DNA of 64,000 nucleotides, taken from the NCBI GenBank assembly GCA_014843695.1, contig CM026404.1:89112682-89176681 (forward strand). Direction: 5' to 3'. Each line of letters begins with the position of its first letter. Positions within the stretch are counted from its first letter, which is position 1. Made by a program: the position numbers and the translations under genes. Positions 1 to 11,847 of this stretch are shown here, piece by piece. The DNA is from Archivesica marissinica (taxonomy: Eukaryota > Mollusca > Bivalvia > Venerida > Vesicomyidae). The notes beneath the pieces are model-generated. The model saw only the letters and a program-made list of their open reading frames with translations, did not search any database and was not told the DNA's origin.

Positions 1-217
1 TGAGAACATAAAGGCGTGATAAAAACCAATGATGCTGAAAATTTGTTTTAATTACGTTGTTTTCAAATGGATTACGACTGCAAAACTTTATCTCCCCCCC
101 CCCCCATCCAAAAACCCCTCTAAACCGAAAACCCCTCCAAACCGAACTTCTCTTCCGGTCCGGAAGCCGTTCGGTTTAGAGGGGTTTCACTGTAATATGA
201 ATACAGCAAAGCCTCAA

Positions 218-3200
218 AGCAAGCTCAATCATAGATCCATAGCATAGCTCAATCATAGATCCATAGCATAGCTCAATCATAGATCCATAGCATAGCTCAA
301 TCATAGATCCATAGCATAGCTCAATCATAGATCCATAGCATAGCTCAATCATAGATCCATAGCATAGCTCAATCATAGATCCATAGCATAGCTCAATCAT
401 AGATCCATAGCATAGCTCAATCATAGATCCATAGCATAGCTAAATCATAGATCCATAGCATAGCTCAATCATAGATCCATAGCATAGCTCAATCATAGAT
501 CCTCAGCATAGCTCAATCATAGATCCTCAGCATAGCTCAATCATAGATCCTCAGCATAGCTCAATCATAGATCCATAGCATAGCTAAATCATAGATCCAT
601 AGCATAGCTAAATCATAGATCCATATCATTGATCCATAGCATAGCTCAATCATAGATCCATAGCATAGCTCAATCATAGATCCATAGCATAGCTCAATCA
701 TAGATCCATAGCATAGCTCAATCATAGATCCATAGCATAGCTAAATCTTAGATCCATAGCATAGCTCAATCATAGATCCATAGCATAGCTCAATCATAGA
801 TCCTCAGCATAGCTCAATCATAGATCCATAGCATAGCTCAATCATAGATCCATATCATAGATCCATAGCATAGCTCAATCATTGATCCATAGCATAGCTC
901 AATCATAGATCCATAGCATAGCTCAATCATAGATCCATAGCATAGCTCAATCATAGATCCATAGCATAGCTCAATCATAGATCCATAGCATAGCTCAATC
1001 ATAGATCCATAGCGTAGCTCAATCATAGATCCATAGCATAGCTAAATCATAGATCCATAGCATAGCTCAATCATAGATCCATAGCATAGCTCAATCATAG
1101 ATCCATAGCATAGCTAAATCATAGATCCATAGCATAGCTCAATCATAGATCCATAGCATAGCTAAATCATAGATCCATAGCTTAGCTCAATCATAGATCC
1201 ATAGCATAGCTCAATCATAGATCCTCAGCATAGCTCAATCATAGATCCATAGCATAGCTCAATCATAGATCCATAGCATAGCTCAATCATAGATCCATAG
1301 CATAGCTCTATCAAAGCTCCATAGCATAGCTCAATCATAGATCCATAGCATAGCTCAATCATAGATCCATATCATAGATCCATAGCATAGCTCAATCATA
1401 GATCCTCAGCATAGCTCAATCATAGATCCATAGCATAGCTCAGTCAAAGCTCCATAGCATAGCTCAATCATAGATCCATAGCATAGCTCTATCAAAGCTC
1501 CATAGCATAGCTCAATCATAGATCCATAGCATAGCTCAATCATAGATCCTCAGCATAGCTCAATCATAGATCCATAGCATAGCTCAGTCAAAGCTCCATA
1601 GCATAGCTCAATCATAGATCCATAGCATAGCTCAATCATAGATCCATAGCATAGCTCAATCATAGATCCATAGCATAGCTAAATCATAGATCCATAGCTT
1701 AGCTCAATCATAGATCCATAGCATAGCTCAATCATAGATCCATAGCATAGCTAAATCATAGATCCATAGCATAGCTCAATCATAGATCCATAGCATAGCT
1801 CAATCATAGATCCATAGCATAGCTCAATCAAAGCTCCATAGCATAGCTCAATCATAGATCCATAGCATAGCTCAATCATAGATCCATAGCATAGCTCAAT
1901 CATAGATCCATAGCATAGCTAAATCATAGATCCATAGCATAGCTCAATCATAGATCCATAGCATAGCTCAATCATAGATCCATAGCATAGCTCAATCATA
2001 GATCCATAGCATAGCTCAATCATAGATACATAGCATAGCTCAATCATAGATACATAGCATAGCTCAATCATAGATTCATAGCATAGCTAAATCATAGATC
2101 CATAGCATAGCTCAATCATAGATCCATAGCATAGCTAAATCATAGATCCATAGCTTAGCTCAATCATAGATCCATAGCATAGCTCAATCATAGATCCTCA
2201 GCATAGCTCAATCATAGATCCTCAGCATAGCTCAATCATAGATCCTCAGCATAGCTCAATCATAGATCCTCAGCATAGCTCAATCATAGATCCATAACAT
2301 AGCTCAATCATAGATCCATAGCATAGCTCAATCATAGATCCATAGCATAGCTCTATCAAAGCTCCATAGCATAGCTCAATCATAGATCCATAGCATAGCT
2401 CAATCATAGATCCATAGCTTAGCTCAATCATAGATCCATAGCATAGCTCAATCATAGATCCATAGCATAGCTCAATCATAGATCCATAGCATAGCTAAAT
2501 CATAGATCCATAGCATAGCTCAATCATAGATCCATAGCATAGCTCAATCATAGATCCATAGCATAGCTCAATCAAAGCTCCATAGCATAGCTCAATCATA
2601 GATCCATAGCATAGCTCAATCATAGATCCATAGCATAGCTCAATCATAGATCCATAGCATAGCTAAATCATAGATCCATAGCATAGCTCAATCATAGATC
2701 CATAGCATAGCTCAATCATAGATCCATAGCATAGCTCAATCATAGATTCATAGCATAGCTAAATCATAGATCCATAGCATAGCTCAATCATAGATCCATA
2801 GCATAGCTAAATCATAGATCCATAGCTTAGCTCAATCATAGATCCATAGCATAGCTCAATCATAGATCCATAGCATAGCTCTATCAAAGCTCCATAGCAT
2901 AGCTCAATCATAGATCCATAGCATAGCTCAATCATAGATCCATAGCATAGCTCAATCATAGATCCATAGCGTAGCTCAATCATAGATCCATAGCATAGCT
3001 CAATCATAGATCCATAGCATAGCTCAATCATAGATCCATAGCATAGCTCAATCATAGATCCATAGCGTAGCTCAATCATAGATCCATAGCATAGCTAAAT
3101 CATAGATCCATAGCATAGCTAAATCATAGATCCATAGCATAGCTCAATCATAGATCCATAGCATAGCTCAATCATAGATCCATAGCATAGCTCAGTCAAA

Positions 3201-3484
3201 GCTCCATAGCATAGCTCAATCATAGATCCATAGCATAGCTCAATCATAGATCCATAGCATAGCTCAATCATAGATCCATAGCATAGCTAAATCATAGATC
3301 CATAGCATAGCTCAATCATAGATCCATAGCATAGCTCAATCATAGATCCATAGCATAGCTCAATCATAGATCCATAGCATAGCTAAATCATAGATCCATA
3401 GCATAGCTCAATCATAGATCCATAGCATAGCTAAATCATAGATCCATAGCATAGCTCAATCATAGATCCATAGCATAGCTCAAT
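218..3484. repeat. 24-bp minisatellite, about 136 units
   Basis: The core is TAGCTCAATCATAGATCC followed by ATAGCA, repeated with a strict 24-bp period. Variant units recur: CTAAATC for CTCAATC, TCCTCAGCA for TCCATAGCA, and an AAAGCTCC form replacing ATAGATCC. The variants are clustered and re-used in the same order, which suggests multi-unit duplications. Open frames here (MIELCYGS repeats on the minus strand) exist only because 24 is a multiple of three. Confidence 0.97.
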
Positions 3485-3860
3485 CCGAGTTATTGAATCG
3501 TTGCTAATACGACAGTTTTATCTATTTTCTCCTTTATTTAAAAAGATATGAACACATTTTTCATTGTAATACTGCCTCCACCTAACTCTTTCCGGCAACT
3601 CATATTTCCGGTTACGAGGACAATAATTTAGATCGACACTCTTTTCTCAACTTTGTCCGCTCACTTTTATGTATCTATAGTACATTTTATTAACCCTTGT
3701 TACGAAGAAACAGGATCAGACAAGGATAAAGTCATTTGAAACAGAGTTTTTGTGTGAGCTGTATATCTAATGAACTTATATACATAGGAGTATGTATTTT
3801 ACAATAACTTGTACGATGTCATTTATACAGTGCTTCCCAGTAAATAAGCTTATTTCCTGG
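3485..3860. other. Unique sequence, no feature seen
   Basis: AT-rich non-repetitive DNA between the 24-bp array and a SINE. I see no convincing open frame, splice site pair or repeat. Confidence 0.5.
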
Positions 3861-4152
3861 GAGTGTGTTTTACGTTTATATATCGTCGCTACCGGTTGTC
3901 CTTATAAACGACGCCTCCTGAAGAGATTAGTCATTTTAGATGTTTGGATGATAGTGCAATGATACAGACAGAGACCCATTCCAGATTCTCCTCTGGTTCT
4001 TTTACGTGCACGGTGTATAGCACCGACACGAGACCTTCGTTTAAAGTCCCACCTGAAAGACTGTTAATTTTATTAGGGTCAGACGGGGGGATCAAACCTG
4101 CGATCCCTGGATTACCATCCCAGCGTGTTACCACTGAACTACATATCCGTCT
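3861..4152 (-). mobile_element. tRNA-derived SINE, family B, near full length
   Basis: Read on the minus strand, a tRNA-like head (A box near TGGTAACACGC, B box GGTTTGATCCC) is followed by the body shared with 57172-57470: AGGGTCAGA junction, AAACGAAGGTCTCGTGTCGG, GTGCACGTAAAAGAACC, TGCACTATC, and a tail ending near ACGATATATAAACGTAAAAC. Four or more other copies in the window share this body. This is a SINE head, not a tRNA gene. Confidence 0.85.
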
Positions 4153-4158
4153 GCATTT

Positions 4159-4217
4159 CAAATCATATATCACAGAATTTTCCTGGGAGAGCGGGAAAGA
4201 CTGTGATATATGATTTG
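4159..4217. repeat. Perfect 17-bp inverted repeat (hairpin)
   Basis: CAAATCATATATCACAG at 4159-4175 is exactly inverted at 4201-4217, with a 25-base loop. Weaker pairing continues outward (GTCTG at 4149-4153 with CAGAC at 4220-4224). It lies at the head end of the family B SINE. Confidence 0.8.
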
Positions 4218-4304
4218 CATCAGACGCCGTCATATCAAAACTGTCCGACTAAGTTTACCATCCCCTGGCAACTGATTATCAATGTGGCAGTCTATTACCG
4301 GTAC

Positions 4305-4470
4305 TATCTGCCTGTAGAAATCAGAATTCCAGGCACGGACGGGTACCGGGTAGGTCCACCGACCTTCTGCAATGCCAGCTAGCTATATCGCTTCCCCACA
4401 TGTTGAAATTCAACACTCCCATGTAGGATTCGATGTCATTGACCATTAGGCCATGGAGCCGTCCCATCCC
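4305..4470 (-). mobile_element. Possible tRNA-like SINE, family F
   Basis: On the minus strand a head-like segment GGCTCCATGGCCTAATGGTC is followed by a body containing ACCCGGTACCCGTCCGTGC. The latter stretch recurs at 43813-43840 on the plus strand, so the body is a dispersed repeat. Boundaries and the tRNA origin are uncertain. Confidence 0.45.
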
Positions 4471-4809
4471 CTCAATGTATTTGCATGTGGAAAGTTACAT
4501 GCCTGTAGATGTGCTCAAGTTGACTCCACACATTCACGGTGTACTAGACTGCCTACAAAATGTTACAACAACTCCATGCTTGTAACTATGTAGATAGCTC
4601 AGCTGCTGGCGACCGGAACAGCTGTTCACTTCATTGAGTTGGTGGTCGCCGGCATAATAGTCTATAGAAGAAAATAGATACATGTATGTACATTACGTGT
4701 TCTGTGACAACAGCTGTGGTACTACACTGTTCACAATCAATTATTGAATGGTACAATGTGTTTGTGGTTCATGGCTACTAAATAATGCTAATAGTCACTA
4801 GTATATATA
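4471..4809. other. Unique sequence, no feature seen
   Basis: Non-repetitive DNA up to the TA-flanked MITE. No gene is supported. Confidence 0.4.
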
Positions 4810-4984
4810 CAGTCAAACCTGTCTTAAGCAGCCAGCCAAGGGACTCACAGAAAGTGGCTGCTTAGCACAGGTGGCTGCTTAATAGAGGTCAAATGTATAA
4901 TAAAACATATTGGGAATCTGAAAACTGGCTGCTTAATGCAGGTTGGCTGCTCAATAGAGGTGACCGCTAACACAGGTTTGAATG
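4810..4984. mobile_element. TA-flanked MITE (pogo/Tc1-mariner style), copy 1
   Basis: The ends are inverted: CAGTCAAACCTGT at the left, and ACAGGTTTGAATG, its near reverse complement, at the right, each next to a TA. The interior holds repeated GTGGCTGCTTA motifs. Close copies lie at 8274-8463 and 26213-26316. No coding capacity. Assignment to the pogo/mariner group rests on the CAGT start and TA target and is an inference. Confidence 0.8.
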
Positions 4985-5165
4985 TATTCTTATTGATTGC
5001 ATCAGGAATATAATATTCCTTAATATTATTAAGTCATGGTAGATCTACATGTAGTCCAATTTACTATAGAAATCAACAGACACACTGACCACACGTATTG
5101 ATCGATTTCTCCCAAAATCGAGGCACTTCTTCCTAGACCAACCCTCTACATGTATATATATCCAC

Positions 5166-5657
5166 AAAGTTTCATCAAATACCAGCACATGTGTGTCAGA
5201 TACCAGCACGGGTGTGTCAGATACCAGCATGGGTGTGTCAGATACCAGTACGGGTGTTACAGATACCAGCATGGGTGTGTCAGATACCAGCATGGGTGTT
5301 ACAGATACCAGTACGGGTGTGTCAGATACCAGCATGGGTGTGTCAGATACCAGCATGGGTGTGTCAGATACCAGCATGGGTGTGTCAGATACCAGTACGG
5401 GTGTGTCAGATACCAGTATGGGTGTGTCAGATACCAGTATGGGTGTGTCAGATACCAGCATGGGTGTGTCAGATACCAGTACAGGTGTGTCAGATACCAG
5501 CATGGGTGTGTCAGATACCAGTACGGGTGTGTCAGATACCAGCATGGGTGTGTCAGATACCAGTACAGGTGTGTCAGATACCAGTATGGGTGTGTCAGAT
5601 ACCAGTGCGGGTGTGTCAGATACCAGTGCGAGTGTGTCAGATACCAGCACGGGTTTA
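5166..5657. repeat. 21-bp minisatellite, about 23 units
   Basis: The unit is TGTCAGATACCAGCATGGGTG with G/A and T/C variants (ATGGG, ACGGG, GCGAG). Because 21 is divisible by three, five of the six frames stay open through the array. These frames are not treated as genes. Confidence 0.97.
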
Positions 5658-6655
5658 CATCTCTCCCAGTGCTATTCTCTAGTTTGTCTTTTTTATCGTT
5701 TTCAGTTTTTTTTTGGGAAATGACCGGACATTATAGTGTTGTTTGTTCACAACATACATGTAAAAGTATGTCCATAGTTAACGATGTACATTGTAATTGA
5801 AGAGAAATCTGAATCAAGATTTTGCATTTTATCATTTCTTGTTCAAACGGTCTTTGTTGTTGCGCGTTACACTGTAAATATTTGTACGTAAAACCCTGCT
5901 CACACTGCAGACTATTACCTCATTCCTGTCATAAACCGGTAGGAAATAATTTACCAAACTTTGTATATACATTTTAGCTTCCATACTGCAACCTCTACCA
6001 GGTTTGCTCAAATGTAGCCTATGGATTAAAAATCTAGGTCAGATTAATGGAACCCTGCAAACAACATCTTCTCATGAACCAAAACAAAAATGAAGAATTT
6101 GTTCAACTTTGGTATGTAGCTTCCTTGCCTCTACCAAATATGATCAAACTTTGTCATCAGGTTAAAATAGTAGGTCATGACTACGAAATACAAGGGCACT
6201 ATGCATGTAGTTTAAGCAACGTGTTCTCATGAAATGGTGTTAAGAATGTAGCCACACTTTGCAGTGATCATTTTAGAGGGCGATGTGGGCGAAATAGTCG
6301 CCCTAGGGACCCTGACCCCACTTCTCCCTAAAAAATGTTGTTTTTTGTTTTTTTTACTATTTTCATACAAAATGTTGGCCAGTAACATACACTGGCCCAC
6401 TATAAAGCACTCCTTCTATTCAAATGTTGTATTTAATGGTCATACTGAGCAATTTAATCATATTCTGTTGCAATTTATTAAGTAACACCATTTAAGGACG
6501 CGATTTCGCGCTTTCTCACTTCTCCCAACATTTCTGACCTAGAATGAACCGTCTTATGTATTCATATTTTACTTGTATTTCAGTGTCTGTGATTGTGAAC
6601 CATTACCTGGCATTCTCACACTTTACATCAGAATGGTATCCGTTCCATGAGGTAA
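5658..6655. other. Unique sequence, no feature seen
   Basis: Non-repetitive DNA. Short open frames (60-73 codons at 6047-6485) have no recognisable domain or splice context. Confidence 0.4.
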
Positions 6656-7125
6656 TAATACATTAATCCTTTCCCTCATAGAAGCACCTCTTGACGCCAT
6701 TACCAATACAACATACATTAATCCTTTCCCTCATAGAAGCACCTCTTGACGCCATTACCAATACAACATACATTAACCCTTTCCCTCATAGAAGCACCTC
6801 TTGACGCCATTACCAATACAACATACATTAACCCTTTCCCTCATAGAAGCACCTCTTGATGCCATTACCAATACAACATACATTAATCCTTTCCTTCATA
6901 GAAGCACCTCTTGACGCCATTACCAATACAACATACATTGACAATGTAGTAGCCAAACCAATGTTCATAAACCCTTTGCTTCATAGAAGCACCTCTTGAT
7001 GCCATTACCAATACAACGACAATGTAGTAGCCAAACCAATGTTCATAAACCCATTGCCTCATAGAAGCATATCTTGATGCCATTACCAATACAACGACAA
7101 TGTAGTAGCCAAACCAATGTTCATA
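6656..7125. repeat. Minisatellite, 55-bp units grading to longer units
   Basis: The first copies contain CATTAATCCTTTCCCTCATA then GAAGCACCTCTTGACGCCAT at about 55-bp spacing. The last three units gain an extra segment containing GTAGTAGCCAAACCAATG, so the period lengthens. An inverted scrap of the unit (CTATGAAGGAAAGGGTTAAT) lies at about 7260. Confidence 0.85.
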
Positions 7126-7685
7126 ATAAAGGCCAGAATCTCATGTAGTCCCAGTAATATCTATGGAGGTGGGATAGATATGGTGACTACTTATCCACTG
7201 CATGATATCTAGATGGCTGTCGTTTGTATGGAGATATAACAGTATATTAACCTAAATCTCTATGAAGGAAAGGGTTAATAAAGATACTTGAAATATACAA
7301 AATGTATTGGTATTGTAAAATCATACATGTACATTGTCATGTGGGTGTCTGACTGTGGCGGGATGTCTATCTGTGAGTAGTTAGCATCATGGTCTGACAA
7401 TATAATGTCAGTGTATGGGTTTGATCCTTCCAGCATGGAGACTGTGCAGCTTGCATGCAGGTATTTTAAGATGAGTACCGTAATTTTCACATTCGAAATA
7501 AAATTGCTAAAAACATTTTTTTTGGTGAATTTATTCGAAAGACAGAAATATAAATATATGTACATAATTTTGAATGTAGATGGCCATTGCATGTTCTTCG
7601 TATTTAGGAATTGTATAATAATACATATTAATGTAACTAAACACAGGACAGACCACCTATAGCTACAGACTATCATTTATGTATT
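7126..7685. other. Unique sequence, no feature seen
   Basis: Non-repetitive except for the small inverted scrap of the preceding array near 7260. Overlapping short open frames on both strands have no recognisable domain. Confidence 0.4.
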
Positions 7686-7694
7686 AAAAATTGT

Positions 7695-7932
7695 CTGTCC
7701 GATTAGCGCAATGGTTAGCGTGCTCGCTTCTCACCAATGCAACCCGTGTTCGATCGTCGGACCGGGAAATATGTCAGATGGTACGGTGGTCGCCAGATCG
7801 GACAGGTGGGTTTTCACCGGTTTCCTCCCACACGAATGACCACATTTACGGTACCCTTTCATCCGCGACAACGAGAGTGATTAATATAAATTGTTAGAAC
7901 TTGCTTCACAAACGTAAAATAAATAAAGTTTA
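7695..7932 (+). mobile_element. tRNA-derived SINE, family C, full length with target duplication
   Basis: The head has CTGTCCGATTAGCGCAATGG (A-box side) and GTGTTCGATCGTC (B-box side). The body has GGTACGGTGGTCGCCAGATC and a tail with GAGAGTGATTAATATAA and AATAAATAAAG. AAAAATTGT flanks both sides (7686-7694 and 7933-7941), as expected after LINE-mediated insertion. Other copies: 14043, 16885, 24606 and 32704. Confidence 0.9.
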
Positions 7933-7998
7933 AAAAATTGTGTCTACAAACCACTTGTTTGATATCCGTCAAATCATTGTCAAATTATACATTATGTT

Positions 7999-8075
7999 AT
8001 TAACCTGTTTTGAGAGTGATTAGTATAAGTTGTAAGAACTTGTTTTGCAATCGAGCTAAATAAATTTGTACAAAC
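7999..8075 (+). mobile_element. SINE tail fragment (C/D type tail)
   Basis: GAGAGTGATTAGTATAAGTT, then TTGCAATCGAGCTAAATAAA, matches the shared 3' tail of SINE families C and D, closest to D. There is no tRNA head. Confidence 0.7.
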
Positions 8076-8273
8076 TAACCTGTTTTGAGAGACCACAGTT
8101 CTATGAACAAAGACCACTGTGGCATTCTCTTGGGTCGTCATTACCAACCAGTTGTGTGTGTTTTCCAAAATGCTACAAACTGAAATTCACACATACATTG
8201 TACCCAGGATAGAAATATTTCATGCTACAAAAGTGTTTGAGCCATTAATATAATTGTTCTTTAATTATATATA

Positions 8274-8463
8274 CAGTCAAACCTGTCTTAAGCAACCAGC
8301 CAAGGAAATCATAGACAGTGGCTGCTTAGCACAGGTTGCTGCTTACCGGTAATAGAGGTCAAATGTATAATAAAACAACGTATTGGGAATCTGGAAACTG
8401 GCTGCTTAATTTTAATACAGGTTGGCTGCTTAATGGAGGTGACCACTAACACAGGTTTGACTG
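8274..8463. mobile_element. TA-flanked MITE, copy 2
   Basis: Begins CAGTCAAACCTGTCTTAAGC after TA and ends CACAGGTTTGACTG before TA. The terminal inverted match is better kept here than in copy 1. The interior matches 4810-4984 with small insertions. Non-coding. Confidence 0.85.
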
Positions 8464-8565
8464 TAACTTGAAGGTATCTCTATATGCTCTATCTGTATAC
8501 AGCACACTATCGGACAGCAGACGTTGCGTTATGTATTAATTTGTTCTCGTGTTTTCTTCCAGATA

Positions 8566-8796
8566 ATGGCGTTTTTCACAATATGTTTATGGTTGGTTCC
8601 ATTTGCATTCTTCGTGTCCTTGTCTGCAAATGAGAATGTGCTACCCACCACCGCAGACAGAGGAACCTCTCTGGGTGACGAGACAGACGTTGTGTCAAAT
8701 TATTTCAGTCGCAAAGGGAAAAAATATGGACTTTTGGCTATGCTGAAATCTGCGCAAGAAAGTGTATTACCGGAAAGAGTGAAAAAACACTTCTAA
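8566..8796 (+). CDS. Candidate small secreted or membrane peptide precursor, 76 aa, unknown
   Basis: The open frame has an ATG at 8566 and a TAA at 8794. A pyrimidine-rich stretch ending TTTTCTTCCAG|ATAATGG lies directly before it and looks like a 3' splice site, so this may be the second exon of a gene with a non-coding first exon. Residues 1-21 are strongly hydrophobic (MAFFTICLWLVPFAFFVSLS), fitting a signal peptide with possible cleavage after SLSA, or a membrane anchor. The rest is polar, with basic clusters RKGKK (about residues 49-53) and RVKKHF at the C-terminus, which could be processing sites. I do not recognise the family. It is not repeat-derived as far as I can see. A chance open frame of this length is possible, and no poly(A) signal is obvious nearby. 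Confidence 0.4.
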   Translation: MAFFTICLWLVPFAFFVSLSANENVLPTTADRGTSLGDETDVVSNYFSRKGKKYGLLAMLKSAQESVLPERVKKHF

Positions 8797-9756
8797 GAGG
8801 ATTTTGTTGAGAGTGCCGCCCGCGGTGCAATGAGATTAATGAAAACCATATGGACTACACAGATTCCTCTTGTAGCCGTTCCAGCAGAGGTGTCATCCAT
8901 GAACACATGTGAATATTATTTTCAGCGCAGGTATTTTCTGCCATATTGGGAAAATTGCTCATACTAATGGAATTGGACATTTTCGCTGCGATTTTTATAC
9001 GATCGAAATTTATGTAAATATCAACATTTCGAAAATTCTGTTGCAACGAAAGTTTTTAATGTTTTTAATAACTGTACTGTATCAGCTGTCCAAGGTAATG
9101 ATGCTTGTTTGAGTTCTTATGATAGTTTATCTTGACGGTTGACTTTTATTGTCTAGTGATGCAAGAAATATCGTATAATGTGTAATTTTCACGACATGCA
9201 ATTTTCACGATTTCGCTGCAAAATGGGTCAAGCATACCACATGTGTCGGACAAAATGGGTCAAGCATATAATGGCGGATGATGTCACGCGTAAATAATCG
9301 TTAGATAAGAATTTATATTCACGAATTAGAGGCTCTAGCAAATATATAGTGAAAATATTCATCTGCGAAAATATTTTTTGAAAAGTATGTAGTATCAATA
9401 CCAAATCGGCAGCCATGAATACGGTGATATAATGGTCTAGTTTCTATTGATGACACCTCTATGCTTCAAGCCCTTCCACTTTCTTGCTTTAGGCACTGGG
9501 GTATAGCAATACACGTACATAGTTACTTCCTCGACTGCTTTATTGTTTAGTTATGAAGTAGGAATAGTGTCGTATCACTCCACTTATTTATAAGCATGCA
9601 TTGTTATTTACAATACCAGTATCTCTAAAACATTTATGATAATTGTCTTGTTCATTTTCAAATATTCGGGACTGAATTTTACTCAAACATTTGTGACAGG
9701 TAATATGACATAAACAGATCATCACCTGCATTTTATTAATTTTGATTATCAACAAA
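8797..9756. other. Unique sequence, no feature seen
   Basis: AT-rich DNA. A short local duplication, AAAATGGGTCAAGCATA, occurs twice near 9223 and 9254. No gene is supported. Confidence 0.4.
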
Positions 9757-9957
9757 CTGTCCGCCTCCTTTTTTAACAGTTACTGACTTGTATACCACTG
9801 TAATGAATGATGGCCAAGTACTGGCTAAACGCTGGGGCCTGCACAGGAAAGGTGTTGTTAGGTAAAATGCCCGCCAGCGATATCGCCCAAAATGGTGCTG
9901 ATGCAAGCGTAAAACCCGAACAAACAAACAAATAATCAACACACACACCCTACTGTG
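9757..9957 (+). mobile_element. Diverged or rearranged SINE, family A
   Basis: A head remnant GTCCGCCTCC is followed by ACTGACTTGTATACCACTGT, GCCCGCCAGCGATATCGCCC and GCTGATGCAAGCGTAAAACC, the body of family A (compare 48318-48587). The head and middle are shortened, so this is an old copy. Confidence 0.75.
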
Positions 9958-10195
9958 AATTAGCACTGGCAATTGATGAAAATTACGTTAGCAGTAATGG
10001 TACACTGTGTTTTATTTTAAGATTTCTTACTACCAATCAGCAGTTTGAAAAATATTAATGAAAATATTATGAATAAAATGTTCACTGTTCAAATTTTGGC
10101 GAATGAACGTGCACACAAATAAAGCGAAACTTAGATCGTCGTGGAAAAACCAGATATACGGTATTATGCAAGACTAGTGTTCTAAAATAAAACAG

Positions 10196-10583
10196 ATCAA
10201 TGAGAGACATCGGTCAGTTACTTCCCCTGAATTCTCCATAAAAGTAGATAAGTCCTATTAAGTGTTTTTCTCTGTTTTTATCGTTGTTTCTTTGCACAAC
10301 ATGCTAGCAATATTATTCCACTATCACTTCTTATGAGTATTAAATTACTATATGTCGACATATATCCTACAGTATTATCAATGGGGTACTTATTTGTAAA
10401 ACAATGTTATCAGTTAGTTAATACGATTTTGATAAAATCACATTTATGATACAGCAACATCTGGTTAGGGCACAGCAGTAAAAACAAAGGATTCCAACTA
10501 AAAGGACTTATTTACATTTTGGAATAAATCGGACTTTATCTGCCAAGGGAGGTAATAGGAAATTAGAGATGTCTCTCATTGAT
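10196..10583. mobile_element. MITE-like element with 16-bp inverted ends
   Basis: ATCAATGAGAGACATC at 10196-10211 is exactly inverted at 10568-10583. Next to it, AGTTACTTCCCCTGAATTC on the left recurs, inverted, near 62846-62882, which indicates a dispersed family. No coding capacity. No clear target duplication. Confidence 0.65.
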
Positions 10584-10728
10584 ATTTATTTTTGAAATGG
10601 CACATGAAGATCAGAAGTTGTTACAATATTTATGAAAATAATTGTTTACTTTGACACCAAATATAGCGGGGGAAATAGTAGGACGGTTCACTGCGGGTCA
10701 GACACGATTAATACCTAAATACATGTAC

Positions 10729-10924
10729 AGTCTACATCCATTATGTCGAATTCCGTCCGACCGAATAAAATACTTCGTCATAACCGAAGTTTGATTTAAT
10801 GAAATTCGATATAAACGGAGCCAGTTATGTGTAAAATGATAGTGTCTGAAACGGGACTTTGATCCGACTTCGAGATAACCGGATAATTCGACATAACCGA
10901 CTTTGACATAACGGCTGTAGACTG
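10729..10924. mobile_element. TA-flanked MITE of pogo/Tigger style
   Basis: The ends CAGTCTACA and TGTAGACTG are perfect inverses, each abutting TA. The interior is rich in inverted TTATGTCGAATT-like and GACATAACCGACTT-like motifs, a style common in pogo/Tigger non-autonomous elements. The superfamily is an inference. Confidence 0.7.
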
Positions 10925-11037
10925 TACATTGTACTAGAAAAGTGGAATTATGGAAATCTCTTTTTTTAAATAATCCTGTGTGGATACCTGCTTATTAAAT
11001 TAGACAGTGGAAGGGCCTGAGTGGTGTGGGGAATCTG

Positions 11038-11406
11038 TCACTGATACTTGCGTATTTGTGTGATACAATTTGCATGACATGTTCTGTTGTTTGATACGTT
11101 AGTTGCTGCAGTTTTTTCTTTGGGTAGATATTTTGCCTGTGAGTTTTTACTGGGTTGTAAGTTTCTGTTTGTGTTCGCCGACATGTCAGGGATAATTGTC
11201 ATAATAAACATAATAGTTTCGGGTAAAAACCGATATCTCCGAAACACCTCGTCCTCTCTCAAGTCTTCAAGTGGATTGCTCCTGTCGCGAAAAACCCAAG
11301 GGCGTCTAATTTGCCCAATTGCGCGAATTATACGATTCCGTCTTTGGTGTCGTCCGACTACATCGGCCATTTTGAGACTTTGAGTTTGGTTATTGAGTTT
11401 GTTCAA
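11038..11406 (-). pseudogene. PIF/Harbinger transposase N-terminal fragment
   Basis: The frame of 122 residues carries the typical early part of Harbinger/HARBI1-type transposases: a basic lead (RHQRRNRIIRAI) followed by FRDRSNPLEDLREDEVFRRY and RFLPETIMFI at residues about 39-68. The family normally continues for 300 or more residues to a DDE nuclease domain. Here similarity fades after the TNRN motif (about residue 80) and the frame ends, so the catalytic region is missing. The A/T-rich decay after that point and the lack of a second matching end argue for a dead fragment. The repeats at 11407-11580 may be the terminal region of the same element. Confidence 0.7.
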
Positions 11407-11580
11407 AGCTAATCTCGAGTTTTTCTCAATCTCAAACTCAACCTGAGTTCAAACTCAAACTGAGAAGTTTTATAACCTACGAGACAGGAGTTGAGCACAG
11501 AACTTTAGTTGAGTTTGAAATCGAACTCAAAAAGTGAGTTTGAGATCGAACTCAAAAATGTTTTATAACCTCGGGGGCCT
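11407..11580. repeat. Clustered GAGTTTGA-type direct and inverted repeats, possible Harbinger end
   Basis: Variants of GAGTTTGA/TCAAACTC occur about ten times in both orientations, with TTTTATAACCT twice (about 11470 and 11560), ending at CGGGGGCCTG. Harbinger elements often have such repeat-rich ends, and this stretch sits just upstream of the transposase fragment. The exact end and target duplication were not found. Confidence 0.5.
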
Positions 11581-11847
11581 GTTTACCATAATGCCATTAA
11601 TTGTAATTTGACGGTCGGAGTAGTTTATTGTATTTTATGCTTTTCCAATGAAATATAGAAATTTATCAGTGTAAATAAAAATGGGTTATTCCACTGGTTG
11701 AAAGCAGTGGAATAACACATTTTATTTATCACTGCTTTGCATGTGTTGTACCTAGTCACTGCATGTTGAAATGTTGTCAATGATGTGAACATTTTCGGAC
11801 TCAAACTATCAATGACGTCGTTTATGATTATCTTATCACGACGTTCT

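Noticed and set aside
11087..11383. 98-codon plus-strand frame
   Set aside because: It is the antisense shadow of the Harbinger transposase fragment.
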